Positions 35,700-46,358 of a DNA stretch of 64,000 bases are shown here, in pieces. The position numbers and the translations under genes were made by a program. Origin of the DNA: Congeria kusceri. Lineage: Eukaryota; Mollusca; Bivalvia; Myida; Dreissenidae. The notes beneath the pieces are model-generated. The model was not told the origin of the DNA, made no database searches, and was given only the letters and a program-made list of their open reading frames with translations. How positions within the stretch are numbered: the stretch's first letter is position 1; the number at the start of each line of letters is the position of its first letter. Location of the stretch: contig CM051028.1 in NCBI GenBank assembly GCA_027627225.1, forward strand, positions 26,132,364 through 26,196,363, read 5' to 3'.

Positions 35700-36769
35700 G
35701 AGAGTTGTCTGATGGCTATACGCCTGTTGTTTGGTTTTAAAAGTCGCCAAGTATTCTTAATTTCGTTTTAATACTTAAAAACAAGATTGTACAAAACGCG
35801 TAAGGTTCATAGAAATAATACCCGCGGTTTTCGACTTTATTTTTATATCTGGAGTGTTGTTCGACGGCCATCCGGCCATTGTCTGGTTTTCAAAGTCTCA
35901 TTTTATATCCGCTGGCTAGCACAACCGATACAGTTGAATACTACAATAACAGTACTAAAAAGTGAAGTAATCGGGCGGGAGTCATGAAACTGCCTTATAA
36001 CAAATCGTTTCTACGTTTTATTTAAGATATAGCACAACCGATACATGTTAATACTATAAAAACAGAACTCACAAGTGGAGTCATTTGGTTTATGGAGGAG
36101 ATTTTTTCTAGTACTTTTTTGGCGAAAAGCCGGACTTTGCTACCAATGTGTATGTCGGACATCAATTCCACTGTCTTTGAGTGTTTGTATTGCACGATTT
36201 TGATCAGTCATATAGAAAACTTGTGTGTATCCGACAAAAACGGTATATTGGGTTTTGCTGACGAACTGTTTTAATAGTTCGGCACAAAGATGAGAATCCA
36301 GTGTACAAGGTATGTAATGGCTGTATATCAACAAACACGGCCTATTCGAAACACCACATTTGTTACGAAACGACATCTCCATGTTTGCCAAAAATGTATT
36401 TTTCTCTGTTTTATATGACTCAGGTGCGAAGTCCCGTCGAAGTCTTCCGTCCGGATATACAAGTCTTGCTTCACCATGAAGGCAATTATTTCTGCAATAC
36501 AAGATTCTGTTTTTAATAAAATATCCCTCCGTTATGTTTATTTGCGTTAGTGGCTTTGACTCTAACCATTTAATGTAGTCACTGAAATCTGCCATGACAG
36601 CTAAGTCATTTCTCTTTAATTCTTCTTCTGACATCAGGCACGCCACAATAAATTGCCTTTTGTGAAAGTCTACGTCGTTGATAACTTTTCTATATAAGTT
36701 GTTCGCTTTTCTTCCAATCCTGCACAAATGTTGTAGCGCTCTGTATACTGAGTCGTCTGTGGACATAGT

Positions 36770-36801
<32 letters not shown>

Positions 36802-38115
36802 TAACGCTTGTAGTAGTAGTAGTAGTAGGATAACGCTGGCTATTCGCCTTTCTTGTTCTGGAGAGTTGTCTGATGGCTATACGCTTGTTGTTTGGTTTTA
36901 AAAGTCGCCTATTATTCTTAATTTCGTTTTAATACTTAAAAACAAGATTGTACAAAACGCGTAAGGTTCATAGAAATAATACCCGCGGTTTTCGACTTTA
37001 TTTTTGTATCTGGAGTGTTGTTCGACGGCAATCCGGCCATTGTCTGGTTTTCAAAGTAGTAGTAGTAGTATAACGCTTGTAGTAGTAGTAGTAGTAGTAG
37101 GATAACGCTGGCTATTCGCCTTTCTTGTTCTGGAGAGTTGTCTGATGGCTATACGCCTGTTGTTTGGTTTTAAAAGTCGCCAAGTATTCTTAATTTCGTT
37201 TTAATACTTAAAAACAAGATTGTACAAAACGCGTAAGGTTCATAGAAATAATACCCGCGGTTTTCGACTTTATTTTTATATCTGGAGTGTTGTTCGACGG
37301 CCATCCGGCCATTGTCTGGTTTTCAAAGTCTCATTTTATATCCGCTGGCTAGCACAACCGATACTGTTGAATACTACAATAACAGTACTAAAAAGTGAAG
37401 TAATCGGGCGGGAGTCATGAAACTGCCTTATAACAAATCGTTTCTACGTTTTATTTAAGATATAGCACAATCGATACATGTTAATACTATAAAAACAGAA
37501 CTCACAAGTGGAGTCATTTGGTTTATGGTGGAGATTTTTTCTAGTACTTTTTTGGCGAAAAGCCGGACTTTGCTACCAATGTGTATGTCGGACATCAATT
37601 CCACTGTCTTTGAGTGTTTGTATTGCACGATTTTGATCAGTCATATAGAAAACTTGTGTGTATTGGACAATAACGGTATATTGGGTTTTGCTGACGAACT
37701 GTTTTAATAGTTCGGCACAAAGATGAGAATCCAGTGTAAGGTATGTAATGGCTGTATATCAACAAACACGGCCATTTCGAAACACCACATTTGTTACGAA
37801 ACGACATCTCCATGTTTGCCAAAAATGTATTTTTCTCTGTTTTATATGACTCAGGTGCGAAGTCCCGTCGAAGTCTTCCGTCCGGATCTACAAGTCTTGC
37901 TTCACCATGAAGGCAATTATTTCTGCAATACAAGATTCTGTTTTTAATAAAATATCCCTCCGTTATGTTTATTTGCGTTAGTGGCTTTGACTCTAACCAT
38001 TTAATGTAGTCACTGAAATCTGCCATGACAGCTAAGTCATTTCTCTTTAATTCTTCTTCTGACATCAGGCACGCCACAATAAATTGCCTTTTGTGAAAGT
38101 CTACGTCGTTGATAA
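35700..38115. repeat. Dispersed duplicate of the 12600-15010 two-gene block
   Basis: Genes at 36140 and 37573 correspond to 13030 and 14466, about 23.1 kb apart, sharing VYPDG in the first and the 2-bp PC-motif deletion in the second. The match ends near the 5' end of the second gene, where one is S1-type and the other ATG-type. Confidence 0.75.
36140..36766 (-). CDS. Deaminase-like ORF, full length, VYPDG and VFVGYT
   Basis: 208 codons with ATG. Partner of 13030 in the dispersed two-gene duplication; it lacks the F in the PC spacer. Confidence 0.6.
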   Translation of the reverse strand: MSTDDSVYRALQHLCRIGRKANNLYRKVINDVDFHKRQFIVACLMSEEELKRNDLAVMADFSDYIKWLESKPLTQINITEGYFIKNRILYCRNNCLHGEARLVYPDGRLRRDFAPESYKTEKNTFLANMEMSFRNKCGVSNRPCLLIYSHYIPCTLDSHLCAELLKQFVSKTQYTVFVGYTQVFYMTDQNRAIQTLKDSGIDVRHTHW

Positions 38116-38197
38116 CTTTTCTATATAAGTTGTTCGCTTTTCTTCCAATCCTGCACAAATGTTGTAGCGCTCTGTATACTGAGTCGTCTGTGGACAC
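37573..38197 (-). pseudogene. Deaminase-like copy with same PC-motif deletion and GTG start
   Basis: Carries the same 2-bp deletion in the PC motif as 14466-14970 (here at about 37737/37738); the open frame ends at 37637. It also has GTG at the first codon and a two-base change that turns SNRPC into SKWPC. The 5' end is ATG-type, unlike its partner. Confidence 0.75.
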
Positions 38198-38200
38198 AGT

Positions 38201-38232
<32 letters not shown>

Positions 38233-39015
38233 TAACGCTTGTAGTAGTAGTAGTAGTAGTAGTAGTAGGATAACGCTGGCTATTCGCCTTTCTTGTTCTG
38301 GAGAGTTGTCTGATGGCTATACGCTTGTTGTTTGGTTTTAAAAGTCGCCTATTATTCTTAATTTCGTTTTAATACTTAAAAACAAGATTGTACAAAACGC
38401 GTAAGGTTCATAGAAATAATACCCGCGGTTTTCGACTTTATTTTTGTTTCTGGAGTGTTGTTCGACGGCAATCCGGCCATTATCTGGTTTTCAAAGTAGT
38501 AGTAGTAGTATAACGCTTGTAGTAGTAGTAGTAGTAGTAGTAGGATAACGCTGGCTATTCGCCTTTCTTGTTCTGGAGAGTTGTCTGATGGCTATACGCC
38601 TGTTGTTTGGTTTTAAAAGTCGCCAAGTATTCTTAATTTCGTTTTAATACTTAAAAACAAGATTGTACAAAACGCGTAAGGTTCATAGAAATAATACCCG
38701 CGGTTTTCGACTTTATTTTTATATCTGGAGTGTTGTTCGACGGCCATCCGGCCATTGTCTGGTTTTCAAAGTCTCATTTTATATCCGCTGGCTAGCACAA
38801 CCGATACAGTTGAATACTACAATAACAGTACTAAAAAGTGAAGTAATCGGGCGGGAGTCATGAAACTGCCTTATAACAAATCGTTTCTACGTTTTATTTA
38901 AGATATAGCACAACCGATACATGTTAATACTATAAAAACAGAACTCACAAGTGGAGTCATTTGGTTTATGGAGGAGATTTTTTCTAGTACTTTTTTGGCG
39001 AAAAGCCGGACTTTG

Positions 39016-39642
39016 CTACCAATGTGTATGTCGGACATCAATTCCACTGTCTTTGAGTGTTTGTATTGCACGATTTTGATCAGTCATATAGAAAACTTGT
39101 GTGTATCCGACAAAAACGGTATATTGGGTTTGGCTGACGAACTGTTTTAATAGTTCGGCACAAAGATGAGAATCCAGTGTACAAGGTATGTAATGGCTGT
39201 ATATCAACAAACACGGCCTATTCGAAACACCACATTTGTTACGAAACGACATCTCCATGTTTGCCAAAAATGTATTTTTCTCTGTTTTATATGACTCAGG
39301 TGCGAAGTCCCGTCGAAGTCTTCCGTCCGGATCTACAAGTCTTGCTTCACCATGAAGGCAATTATTTCTGCAATACAAGATTCTGTTTTTAATAAAATAT
39401 CCCTCCGTTATGTTTATTTGCGTTAGTGGCTTTGACTCTAACCATTTAATGTAGTCACTGAAATCTGCCATGACAGCTAAGTCATTTCTCTTTAATTCTT
39501 CTTCTGACATCAGGCACGCCACAATAAATTGCCTTTTGTGAAAGTCTACGTCGTTGATAACTTTTCTATATAAGTTGTTCGCTTTTCTTCCAATCCTGCA
39601 CAAATGTTGTAGCGCTCTGTATACTGAGTCGTCTGTGGACAT
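39016..39642 (-). CDS. Deaminase-like ORF, full length, VSQTQ plus VFVGYT
   Basis: 208 codons with ATG. Combines the K-to-Q change of 34842 with the I-to-F strand change of other copies, a mosaic pattern. Motifs intact. Confidence 0.6.
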   Translation of the reverse strand: MSTDDSVYRALQHLCRIGRKANNLYRKVINDVDFHKRQFIVACLMSEEELKRNDLAVMADFSDYIKWLESKPLTQINITEGYFIKNRILYCRNNCLHGEARLVDPDGRLRRDFAPESYKTEKNTFLANMEMSFRNKCGVSNRPCLLIYSHYIPCTLDSHLCAELLKQFVSQTQYTVFVGYTQVFYMTDQNRAIQTLKDSGIDVRHTHW

Positions 39643-39647
39643 AGTAA

Positions 39648-39680
<33 letters not shown>

Positions 39681-40441
39681 TAACGCTTGTAGTAGTTGTA
39701 GTAGTAGGATAACGCTGGCTATTCGCCTTTCTTGTTCTGGAGAGTTGTCTGATGGCTATACGCCTGTTGTTTGGTTTTAAAAGTCGCCTATTATTCTTAA
39801 TTTCGTTTTAATACTTAAAAACAAGATTGTACAAAACGCGTAAGGTTCATAGAAATAATACCCGCGGTTTTCGACTTTATTTTTGTATCTGGAGTGTTGT
39901 TCGACGGCTATCCGGCCATTGTCTGGTTTTCAAAGTAGTAGTAGTAGTATAAGGCTTGTAGTAGAAGTATAACGCTGGCTATTCGCCTTTCTTGTTCTGG
40001 AGAGTTGTCTGATGGCTATACGCCTGTTGTTTGGTTTTAAAAGTCGCCAAGTATTCTTAATTTCGTTTTAATACTTAAAAACAAGATTGTACAAAACGCG
40101 TAAGGTTCATAGAAATAATACCCGCGGTTTTCGACTTTATTTTTGTATCTGGAGTGTTGTTCGACGGCAATCCGGCTATTGTCTGGTTTTCAAAGTCTCA
40201 TTTTATATCCGCTGGCTAGCACAAACGATACTGTTGAATACTACAATAACAGTACTAAAAAGTGAAGTAATCGGGCGGGAGTCATGAAACTGCCTTATAA
40301 CAAATCGTTTCTCTACGTTTTATTTAAGATATAGCACAACCGATACATGTTAATACTATAAAAAGAGAACTCACAAGTGGAGTCATTTGGTTTATGGAGG
40401 AGATTTTTTCTAGTACTTTTTTGGCGAAAAGCCGGACTTTG

Positions 40442-40948
40442 CTACCAATGTGTATGTCGGACATCAATTCCACTGTCTTTGAGTGTTTGTATTGCACGAT
40501 TTTGATCAGTCATATAGAAAACTTGTGTGTATCCGACAATAACGGTATATTGGGTTTTGCTGACGAACTGTTTTAATAGTTCGGCACAAAGATGAGAATC
40601 CAGTGTACAAGGTATGTAATGGCTGTATATCAACAAACACGGCCTATTCGAAACACCACATTTGTTACGAAACGACATCTCCATGTTTGCCAAAAATGTA
40701 TTTTTCTCTGTTTTATATGACTCAGGTGCGAAGTCCCGTCGAAGTCTTCCGTCCGGATCTACAAGTCTTGCTTCACCATGAAGGCAATTATTTCTGCAAT
40801 ACAAGATTCTGTTTTTAATAAAATATCCCTCCGTTATGTTTATTTGCGTTAGTGGCTTTGACTCTAACCATTTAATGTAGTCACTGAAATCTGCCATGAC
40901 AGCTAAGTCATTTCTCTTTAATTCTTCTTCTGACATCAGGCACGCCAC
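40442..40948 (-). CDS. Deaminase-like ORF, S1-type, consensus body
   Basis: Last complete copy before the gap. Motifs intact and frame open into S1. The spacer to the right matches that after 34842 (1298 bp to the next stop in both cases). Confidence 0.55.
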   Translation of the reverse strand: MACLMSEEELKRNDLAVMADFSDYIKWLESKPLTQINITEGYFIKNRILYCRNNCLHGEARLVDPDGRLRRDFAPESYKTEKNTFLANMEMSFRNKCGVSNRPCLLIYSHYIPCTLDSHLCAELLKQFVSKTQYTVIVGYTQVFYMTDQNRAIQTLKDSGIDVRHTHW

Positions 40949-41739
40949 AATAAATTGCCTTTTGTGAAAGTCTACGTCGTTGATAACTTTTCTAGTATAA
41001 CGCTGGCTATTCGCCTTTCTTGTTCTGGAGAGTTGTCTGATGGCTATACGCCTGTTGTTTGGTTTTAAAAGTCGCCTATTATTCTTAATTTCGTTTTAAT
41101 ACTTAAAAACAAGATTGTACAAAACGCGTAAGGTTCATAGAAATAATACCCGCGGTTTTCGACTTTATTTTTGTATCTGGCGTGTTGTTCGACGGCAATC
41201 CGGCCATTGTCTGGTTTTCAAAGTAGTAGTAGTAGTATAACGCTTGTAGTAGTAGTAGTAGTAGTAGGATAACGCTGGCTATTCGCCTTTCTTGTTCTGG
41301 AGAGTTGTCTGATGGCTATACGCCTGTTGTTTGGTTTTAAAAGTCGCCAAGTATTCTTAATTTCGTTTTAATACTTAAAAACAAGATTGTACAAAACGCG
41401 TAAGGTTCATAGAAATAATACCCGCGGTTTTCGACTTTATTTTTATATCTGGAGTGTTGTTCGACGGCCATCCGGCCATTGTCTGGTTTTCAAAGTCTCA
41501 TTTTATATCCGCTGGCTAGCACAACCGATACAGTTGAATACTACAATAACAGTACTAAAAAGTGAAGTAATCGGGCGGGAGTCATGAAACTGCCTTATAA
41601 CAAATCGTTTCTACGTTTTATTTAAGATATAGCACAACCGATACATGTTAATACTATAAAAACAGAACTCACAAGTGGAGTCATTTGGTTTATGGAGGAG
41701 ATTTTTTCTAGTACTTTTTTGGCGAAAAGCCGGACTTTG

Positions 41740-41779
41740 CTACCAATGTGTATGTCGGACATCAATTCCACTGTCTTTG
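41740..41779 (-). CDS. Deaminase-like ORF, C-terminal end before the N gap
   Basis: Stop at 41740 and about 12 codons of the C-terminus, then the assembly gap. Shows that the array continued at least into the unresolved stretch. Confidence 0.6.
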
Positions 41780-41979
41780 NNNNNNNNNNNNNNNNNNNNN
41801 NNNNNNNNNNNNNNNNNNNNNNNNNNNNNNNNNNNNNNNNNNNNNNNNNNNNNNNNNNNNNNNNNNNNNNNNNNNNNNNNNNNNNNNNNNNNNNNNNNNN
41901 NNNNNNNNNNNNNNNNNNNNNNNNNNNNNNNNNNNNNNNNNNNNNNNNNNNNNNNNNNNNNNNNNNNNNNNNNNNNNNN
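41780..41979. other. Assembly gap, exactly 200 N
   Basis: A round-number run of N between the deaminase-like array and the REXO1-like repeats, probably a scaffold placeholder of unknown true size. Any frame drawn across it is meaningless. Confidence 0.97.
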
Positions 41980-42139
41980 TGAAACAATTATTACGTATAT
42001 CTTAAAGAATTTCCTTTCGATTTTTTACGAGTAAATTTAGCAATGTGGTGGTCGAGTGTGACCCCAAACGTTTAGGATCTCGTAACACTATTTCATTCAA
42101 TACGGTCCTATATGTACATGTAAATGAAACTACACTTCA

Positions 42140-42380
42140 CAAGTCGGGCCCGGCTAGCTCAGTTGGTAGATCGCCAGACTGTCAATCAGGGGATCGTGAG
42201 TTCGAACCCCAGCCCGGCTACATAACTTGTGTGAGGATTGGTCATGAAGTTATTTCTTCGGCCAATCTCCACCTACCTCTGATTCAAGTAGGGTAGTTGT
42301 CAGTTACTGGCATAGGTATGTTGTACTGGTACACCGCTTAGTTCGGTTAAGCTTGCCCAGGAAAAGTGTGAGTAGGCTTT
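42140..42380 (+). mobile_element. tRNA-derived SINE, V-SINE-like (copy 1)
   Basis: The head (42148-42219) resembles a tRNA: A box TAGCTCAGTTGG at 42155, anticodon-like GTC at 42181-42183 (Asp), B box GTTCGAACC at 42200. The acceptor ends are the same 7-mer GCCCGGC, which pairs only with a central mismatch, and the D and T stems have mismatches, so it is not a working tRNA gene. The body, including ggcataggtatg and tactggtaca-like text, resembles from memory molluscan V-SINEs. No target-site duplication was found. Confidence 0.6.
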
Positions 42381-44051
42381 CATGAATTCATAAATATCCA
42401 ATTGATGACTATTCAACGGGTATTTAAGAATGAACATCGCTGTCAATCAATTTAAAGGGATAAACAATGACTGTTTTGTGAACACTATTTTTTAAATTTA
42501 ATATTTTGTATACTGGCAATAATGAGTAGACATTCTCATTACAATCTACCATCAGAAGATAAGAAAGAACTATGTGTAAGCATTCTGCAAATGTATCTGC
42601 TCATTAAGTTTATCGCTATATAATTGTCACGCTGCACATATAGTGATACAGCGTATTGTCAACCCGAGAATGGTAATGTCCACCGACATGTTTTAATTTA
42701 ATGCTCAGTAACACGCAGTACGCAATGAACCATATTGTGATTAACCACTATGGAAGATGTAAGTATATAATAAGTTAGAAATTATTTCATTGGAAAACAA
42801 ACAAGTCATATGATTTGAAACCATAAATATAAATAACTTTCGTAACAGCTTGCAGCCATCAGTAGACATTAGGGAGTTAATGATTCCATTTCGTCCGCTT
42901 GAGTTAATATAAATGTAGACTCAAATAATTGTTTTGTTATATTTGTAAAAGGTTACAATCAAACGTTTTTAAGTGTATTTGTGTTTATTGATACACTTAC
43001 AGCAAACTTATTTCAAAACAACAGTTTTACCGCGAGATTACCGATGACGTAATTTTTTCAAGATGGCCTCATGGTGCATTGAAAAATACGATAATTTAAG
43101 AACGAATACTTAATTTCTAAACACATTTTTGCAGTTGTTATTTTCATGAAAAGTTTCAATTTCAAACAATGATATTTGAAAGAAAATGTTTAGTTAGTTG
43201 CTCCAAATATTTACTTAAAGATTAAGTACCGCTAGAATACAGAATGAACAGTATACACACCATGCAACATGATAGTAAGCCCAAAGCAACATGTCAGTAG
43301 GCATAATGCGAGTTATAAAATTCCACAGTGAATTATGACTGCAGATGGCGCCTCAATAGTTTTTCGTAATATGAATACTTATTTCTAAAACAAAAAGCCG
43401 AAAATACCCGACTTAATTGTCAACTAAAATCTGAGTTTGTTTCCTTTGTTTCTAATTTTCTGTCGACGTAAATGGGGGCAATACCATTCAAAAGTATAGC
43501 TTAAAATTGCGAACGGTCGTGCATTTATAATAATCAACCAATGAAGATAAAGTTTTGTGCGGCTGACCGAGTATTTGTGCGGCTGTCCGAGAATATCAAG
43601 TCGAGATTTTACAAACTATAACTTAAAGATACATTTATATACTGAAAGTGTACTAAAGTACACTTAAAAAATATGTGTATCTTTATCATACGAATTATGT
43701 TTCCAACACGTAGGGTCGGCATTTCAACGTTTCTTTAACTTTTGGGTACAATGTATTTAAAGGTAGTGTAGTGTTGAATGATATTTTGTTCGATGTCCTA
43801 AGGATTGATTCAATATATCAAAATCGGTACGTATCCTTAAGAGCCAATATTGTTCAGTATAATGCCAGAAGTACAACCAAAGGCTTTGTCATAGGGACAA
43901 ACGTTGCCCTTTGCCCCGCTTGAATTCTTTCTATGATTATTATATTATAAAGATTTAAGCCAATTTATTTAAATTAAAATTTAAATTATGTTTATGAACT
44001 TGCTTTTGGCAAGAAGAAAATATAACATGATAACTGATACAAGTACTTCAC
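42381..44051. other. AT-rich spacer or intron, no gene seen
   Basis: Between the SINE and the Exo II exon. The expected Exo III exon was looked for on the minus strand and not found. Holds a 9-bp-arm palindrome at 43646-43665 and a 15-bp direct repeat (gtgcggctgaccgag-like) at about 43557-43591. Confidence 0.6.
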
Positions 44052-45759
44052 CTTCAGCAGCATAAGTAAGATCGCTACCATGACCGTGTCCACCAGAATG
44101 GTGTCTCTGTTGAAGAGGGTCAGTAGGTCATTGCGCGTCTCCTCAAATGTCTTGGTCACATTCTTCAGATGTTCCTCTTTAATCACACTCCAGCTGAACG
44201 GTAATGCCCATTACACAGTTTTTATTTTTTTCAATATATTATTTTAGTAAAAATTATGGTAATACTATGCAGTATGAATTTTCTACAAATACATGTATTT
44301 TAAACTACAACCTGGATTAAATTTGCATTTCTTTATTTGACAAGAAAAACAATGCATCACAAGCAATAACATGGGCTCTTTTCCGAATAACAGCATATCA
44401 AGTATTTACTTCGTAATCATCAATATTAAATTATTTGTAAAATAAAACGACATACATGGTGTTGTAGTCAATCACTTCAGCCGTCGGTAAACACGTACTC
44501 GTCATAAACCACTTTGTAACTGGTGTTCACAACGGTAGCCTTGCAAACCTCGATGCCCTTCGTTGTGTAGATCTTGCAACGAAGACAATGTATATATCAA
44601 TGTAGTGGAAACACTGCTATCCATGGATTCAATAATTTGTACCACATACTTAAAGTAAATTTGCAAGACTTATTGTATGGGTGCTGTCATGTGAATATTT
44701 GGACTTACTGTAGTATACAATATTGGATTACAGACGGTTTTCAATGACTACGGCTTTTCACTCTGAATTCATACCGATTCGGTATCCATGGCATAAACAC
44801 CGTAATTCCCATCCACTGGTGGAGTAGTCAAAGGTCTGCGTGGTTTTGAATCCCTCGGTGTCCTGGTACATATTACCTTTGTACACGTGACTCTGAAAAA
44901 TTAGTGACTGTCTAAAATGTAAGCATATACAAGTGTATACAAGACATAACACTTTACCTAGTCTTAAGAGAACTTTAAATTTTGAATTTGTGTTATATTA
45001 ATTTACCATTGTGTTTTAATACATTGCTGCCACACATGAAAACAGTTACATTTAACGGAATCTTATGTCAATGTTTATGTTAATATTCGAAGCAAGGCTA
45101 AATATATATCTAACAACTGTACGAATATCTTTGTAATACCGATGCGTTATGAAATCCTCTTGACCCGTATTTCCCACCACAACATCCGTGTGTGGTTGCT
45201 TGGCACCATCTAAATACAATGTGATATGTTTAATTTTAATAGAACATAGCAAGATATGTATCAAACTGTCATATATTTAATACCGAACAATTCTAAAATA
45301 ATGCAAGAAATTGTCATAAGAAACGTAAGTTCTTTGACTTACACCGTCACCTAGTTTATTATAAACTTAAGTTTACTGGAAGTTGGTTGTGCAATTGAAA
45401 GTCGACAATTATTTCAATACTGACTAAATTGCAAATGTTTTTCTTAACTTTTACGACCTTTTAAGTAAGACCCAATTAAATAATTCCAATACATACGTAT
45501 TTTTCTGGAAACGTTCTGTGTGGAATTCACAAGGGGAACGACGTTTCAAAACGATATATCAAATGGCAGCTCACACCGATTGCATGTTCCTGTTAAGATA
45601 TAATGCTCATTCAACAAGAACAAAATCATGTCAGACAAAGAATAAGTGCTACTACTTTGACTACTGCTATTACTAAAACGACTTTAACTACAACTACTAC
45701 GACTACTAATACTACTACTACTGCTGCTGTTACTGCTGCTGCCGCCGTTACTACTACTA

Positions 45760-45824
<65 letters not shown>

Positions 45825-46358
45825 GCCACTAGTACTACTACCACTACTATTACTTTAAAGCTTTTTACTTTACACAGATAATAATACATATATAACTGAG
45901 GCCAACAAGTTGTTTGTAATTTAAAACTTACGATATACTACAAATGCAGTATATTACCCATCCCTTAAGAGTTGTATAAAAAATAAATAAATATTAGCCG
46001 ATTTTATGACTGGTTTGGGAGAGCCCTTCTAAAATAGACTACCGCTGTTCATTGTGTGATATTGAAGGGTGCGGTATTCATTATGTAATTTATGACTAAA
46101 ACGGGATTATACCGTAAATTCAGTCAGTTTTATTTTAATAATATATAATTGACAAGATTTGAAACATTTTTTTGTCATTTTTTGCAATCTGTGACGTAGC
46201 AACTGTAATAATTTAGTATTCAATCCATAGTTCTGGCCATAAAGGCGAGCTTTTCCTTCTGCCCCGCTGGGGTCAGGTAATGGGTAGTCAAAACGTTGTA
46301 ACTCATCCTCTGAAATCAGTCCATACTGGCACACAAAACAAATATCTTCGGTACATGC
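44052..46358 (-). pseudogene. REXO1-like partial gene, copy 1, frameshifted exons
   Basis: The exons correspond to those of copy 3: 46196-46358, 45497-45589, 45140-45209, 44775-44892, 44456-44572, 44052-44193. Relative to copy 3 their lengths differ by +1, +3, +2, +1, +1 and -1 nt, so most exons are out of frame. The indels are single bases or short-repeat slips and occur equally in introns, so they may be sequencing errors rather than true decay. Splice sites are preserved. Confidence 0.6.
45646..45855. repeat. (ACT)n microsatellite, copy 1
   Basis: A compound ACT/GCT-rich tract with a long pure ACT run (about 45763-45823) inside the first visible intron of the REXO1-like gene. Polythreonine and polyvaline frames here are artefacts of the repeat. 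Confidence 0.95.

Larger units (their letters stand above)
9340..41268. repeat. (TAG)n tracts between units
   Basis: Tracts of variable length, often interrupted by tataacgcttg, lie at two positions per unit: directly upstream of ATG-type ORFs (for example 9340-9402, 10775-10834, 13660-13722, 25223-25281, 29453-29512, 38202-38271) and after S2 (for example 11062-11124, 26939-26995, 30008-30064, 41223-41268). Shorter tracts occur from about 2213. They account for much of the unit length variation. Confidence 0.9.
1..41779 (-). repeat. Gene-bearing macrosatellite array, 31 ORF units
   Basis: A head-to-tail array fills the window up to the N gap. Spacing between successive ORF stop codons ranges from 1024 to 1716 bp. 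On the minus strand each full unit reads: TATAAAA, an S2 element, an S1 element, a (CTA)n tract, another S2 and S1, the ORF, about 120 nt, then AATAAA. Length variation comes from gain or loss of S1/S2 elements and trinucleotide tracts, while the ORF body is almost constant. Copies differ by few substitutions and very few indels. The array enters from the left edge and is interrupted on the right by the gap, so its true length is unknown. Confidence 0.95.

Noticed and set aside
1..41779. CRISPR array
   Set aside because: Repeat units are over 1 kb and contain ORFs; there are no short regular repeats with unique spacers, and the context is eukaryotic.
41622..42034. Frames crossing the N gap
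   Set aside because: They include undefined residues; the two sides are unrelated repeats.
42148..42219. Functional tRNA-Asp gene
   Set aside because: The acceptor arm has a central mismatch and the D and T stems have mispairs; followed by a SINE body. A SINE head is the better reading.
45603..45889. Polythreonine/polyvaline/polyleucine frames at the (ACT)n tracts
   Set aside because: Pure products of trinucleotide repeats within an intron.
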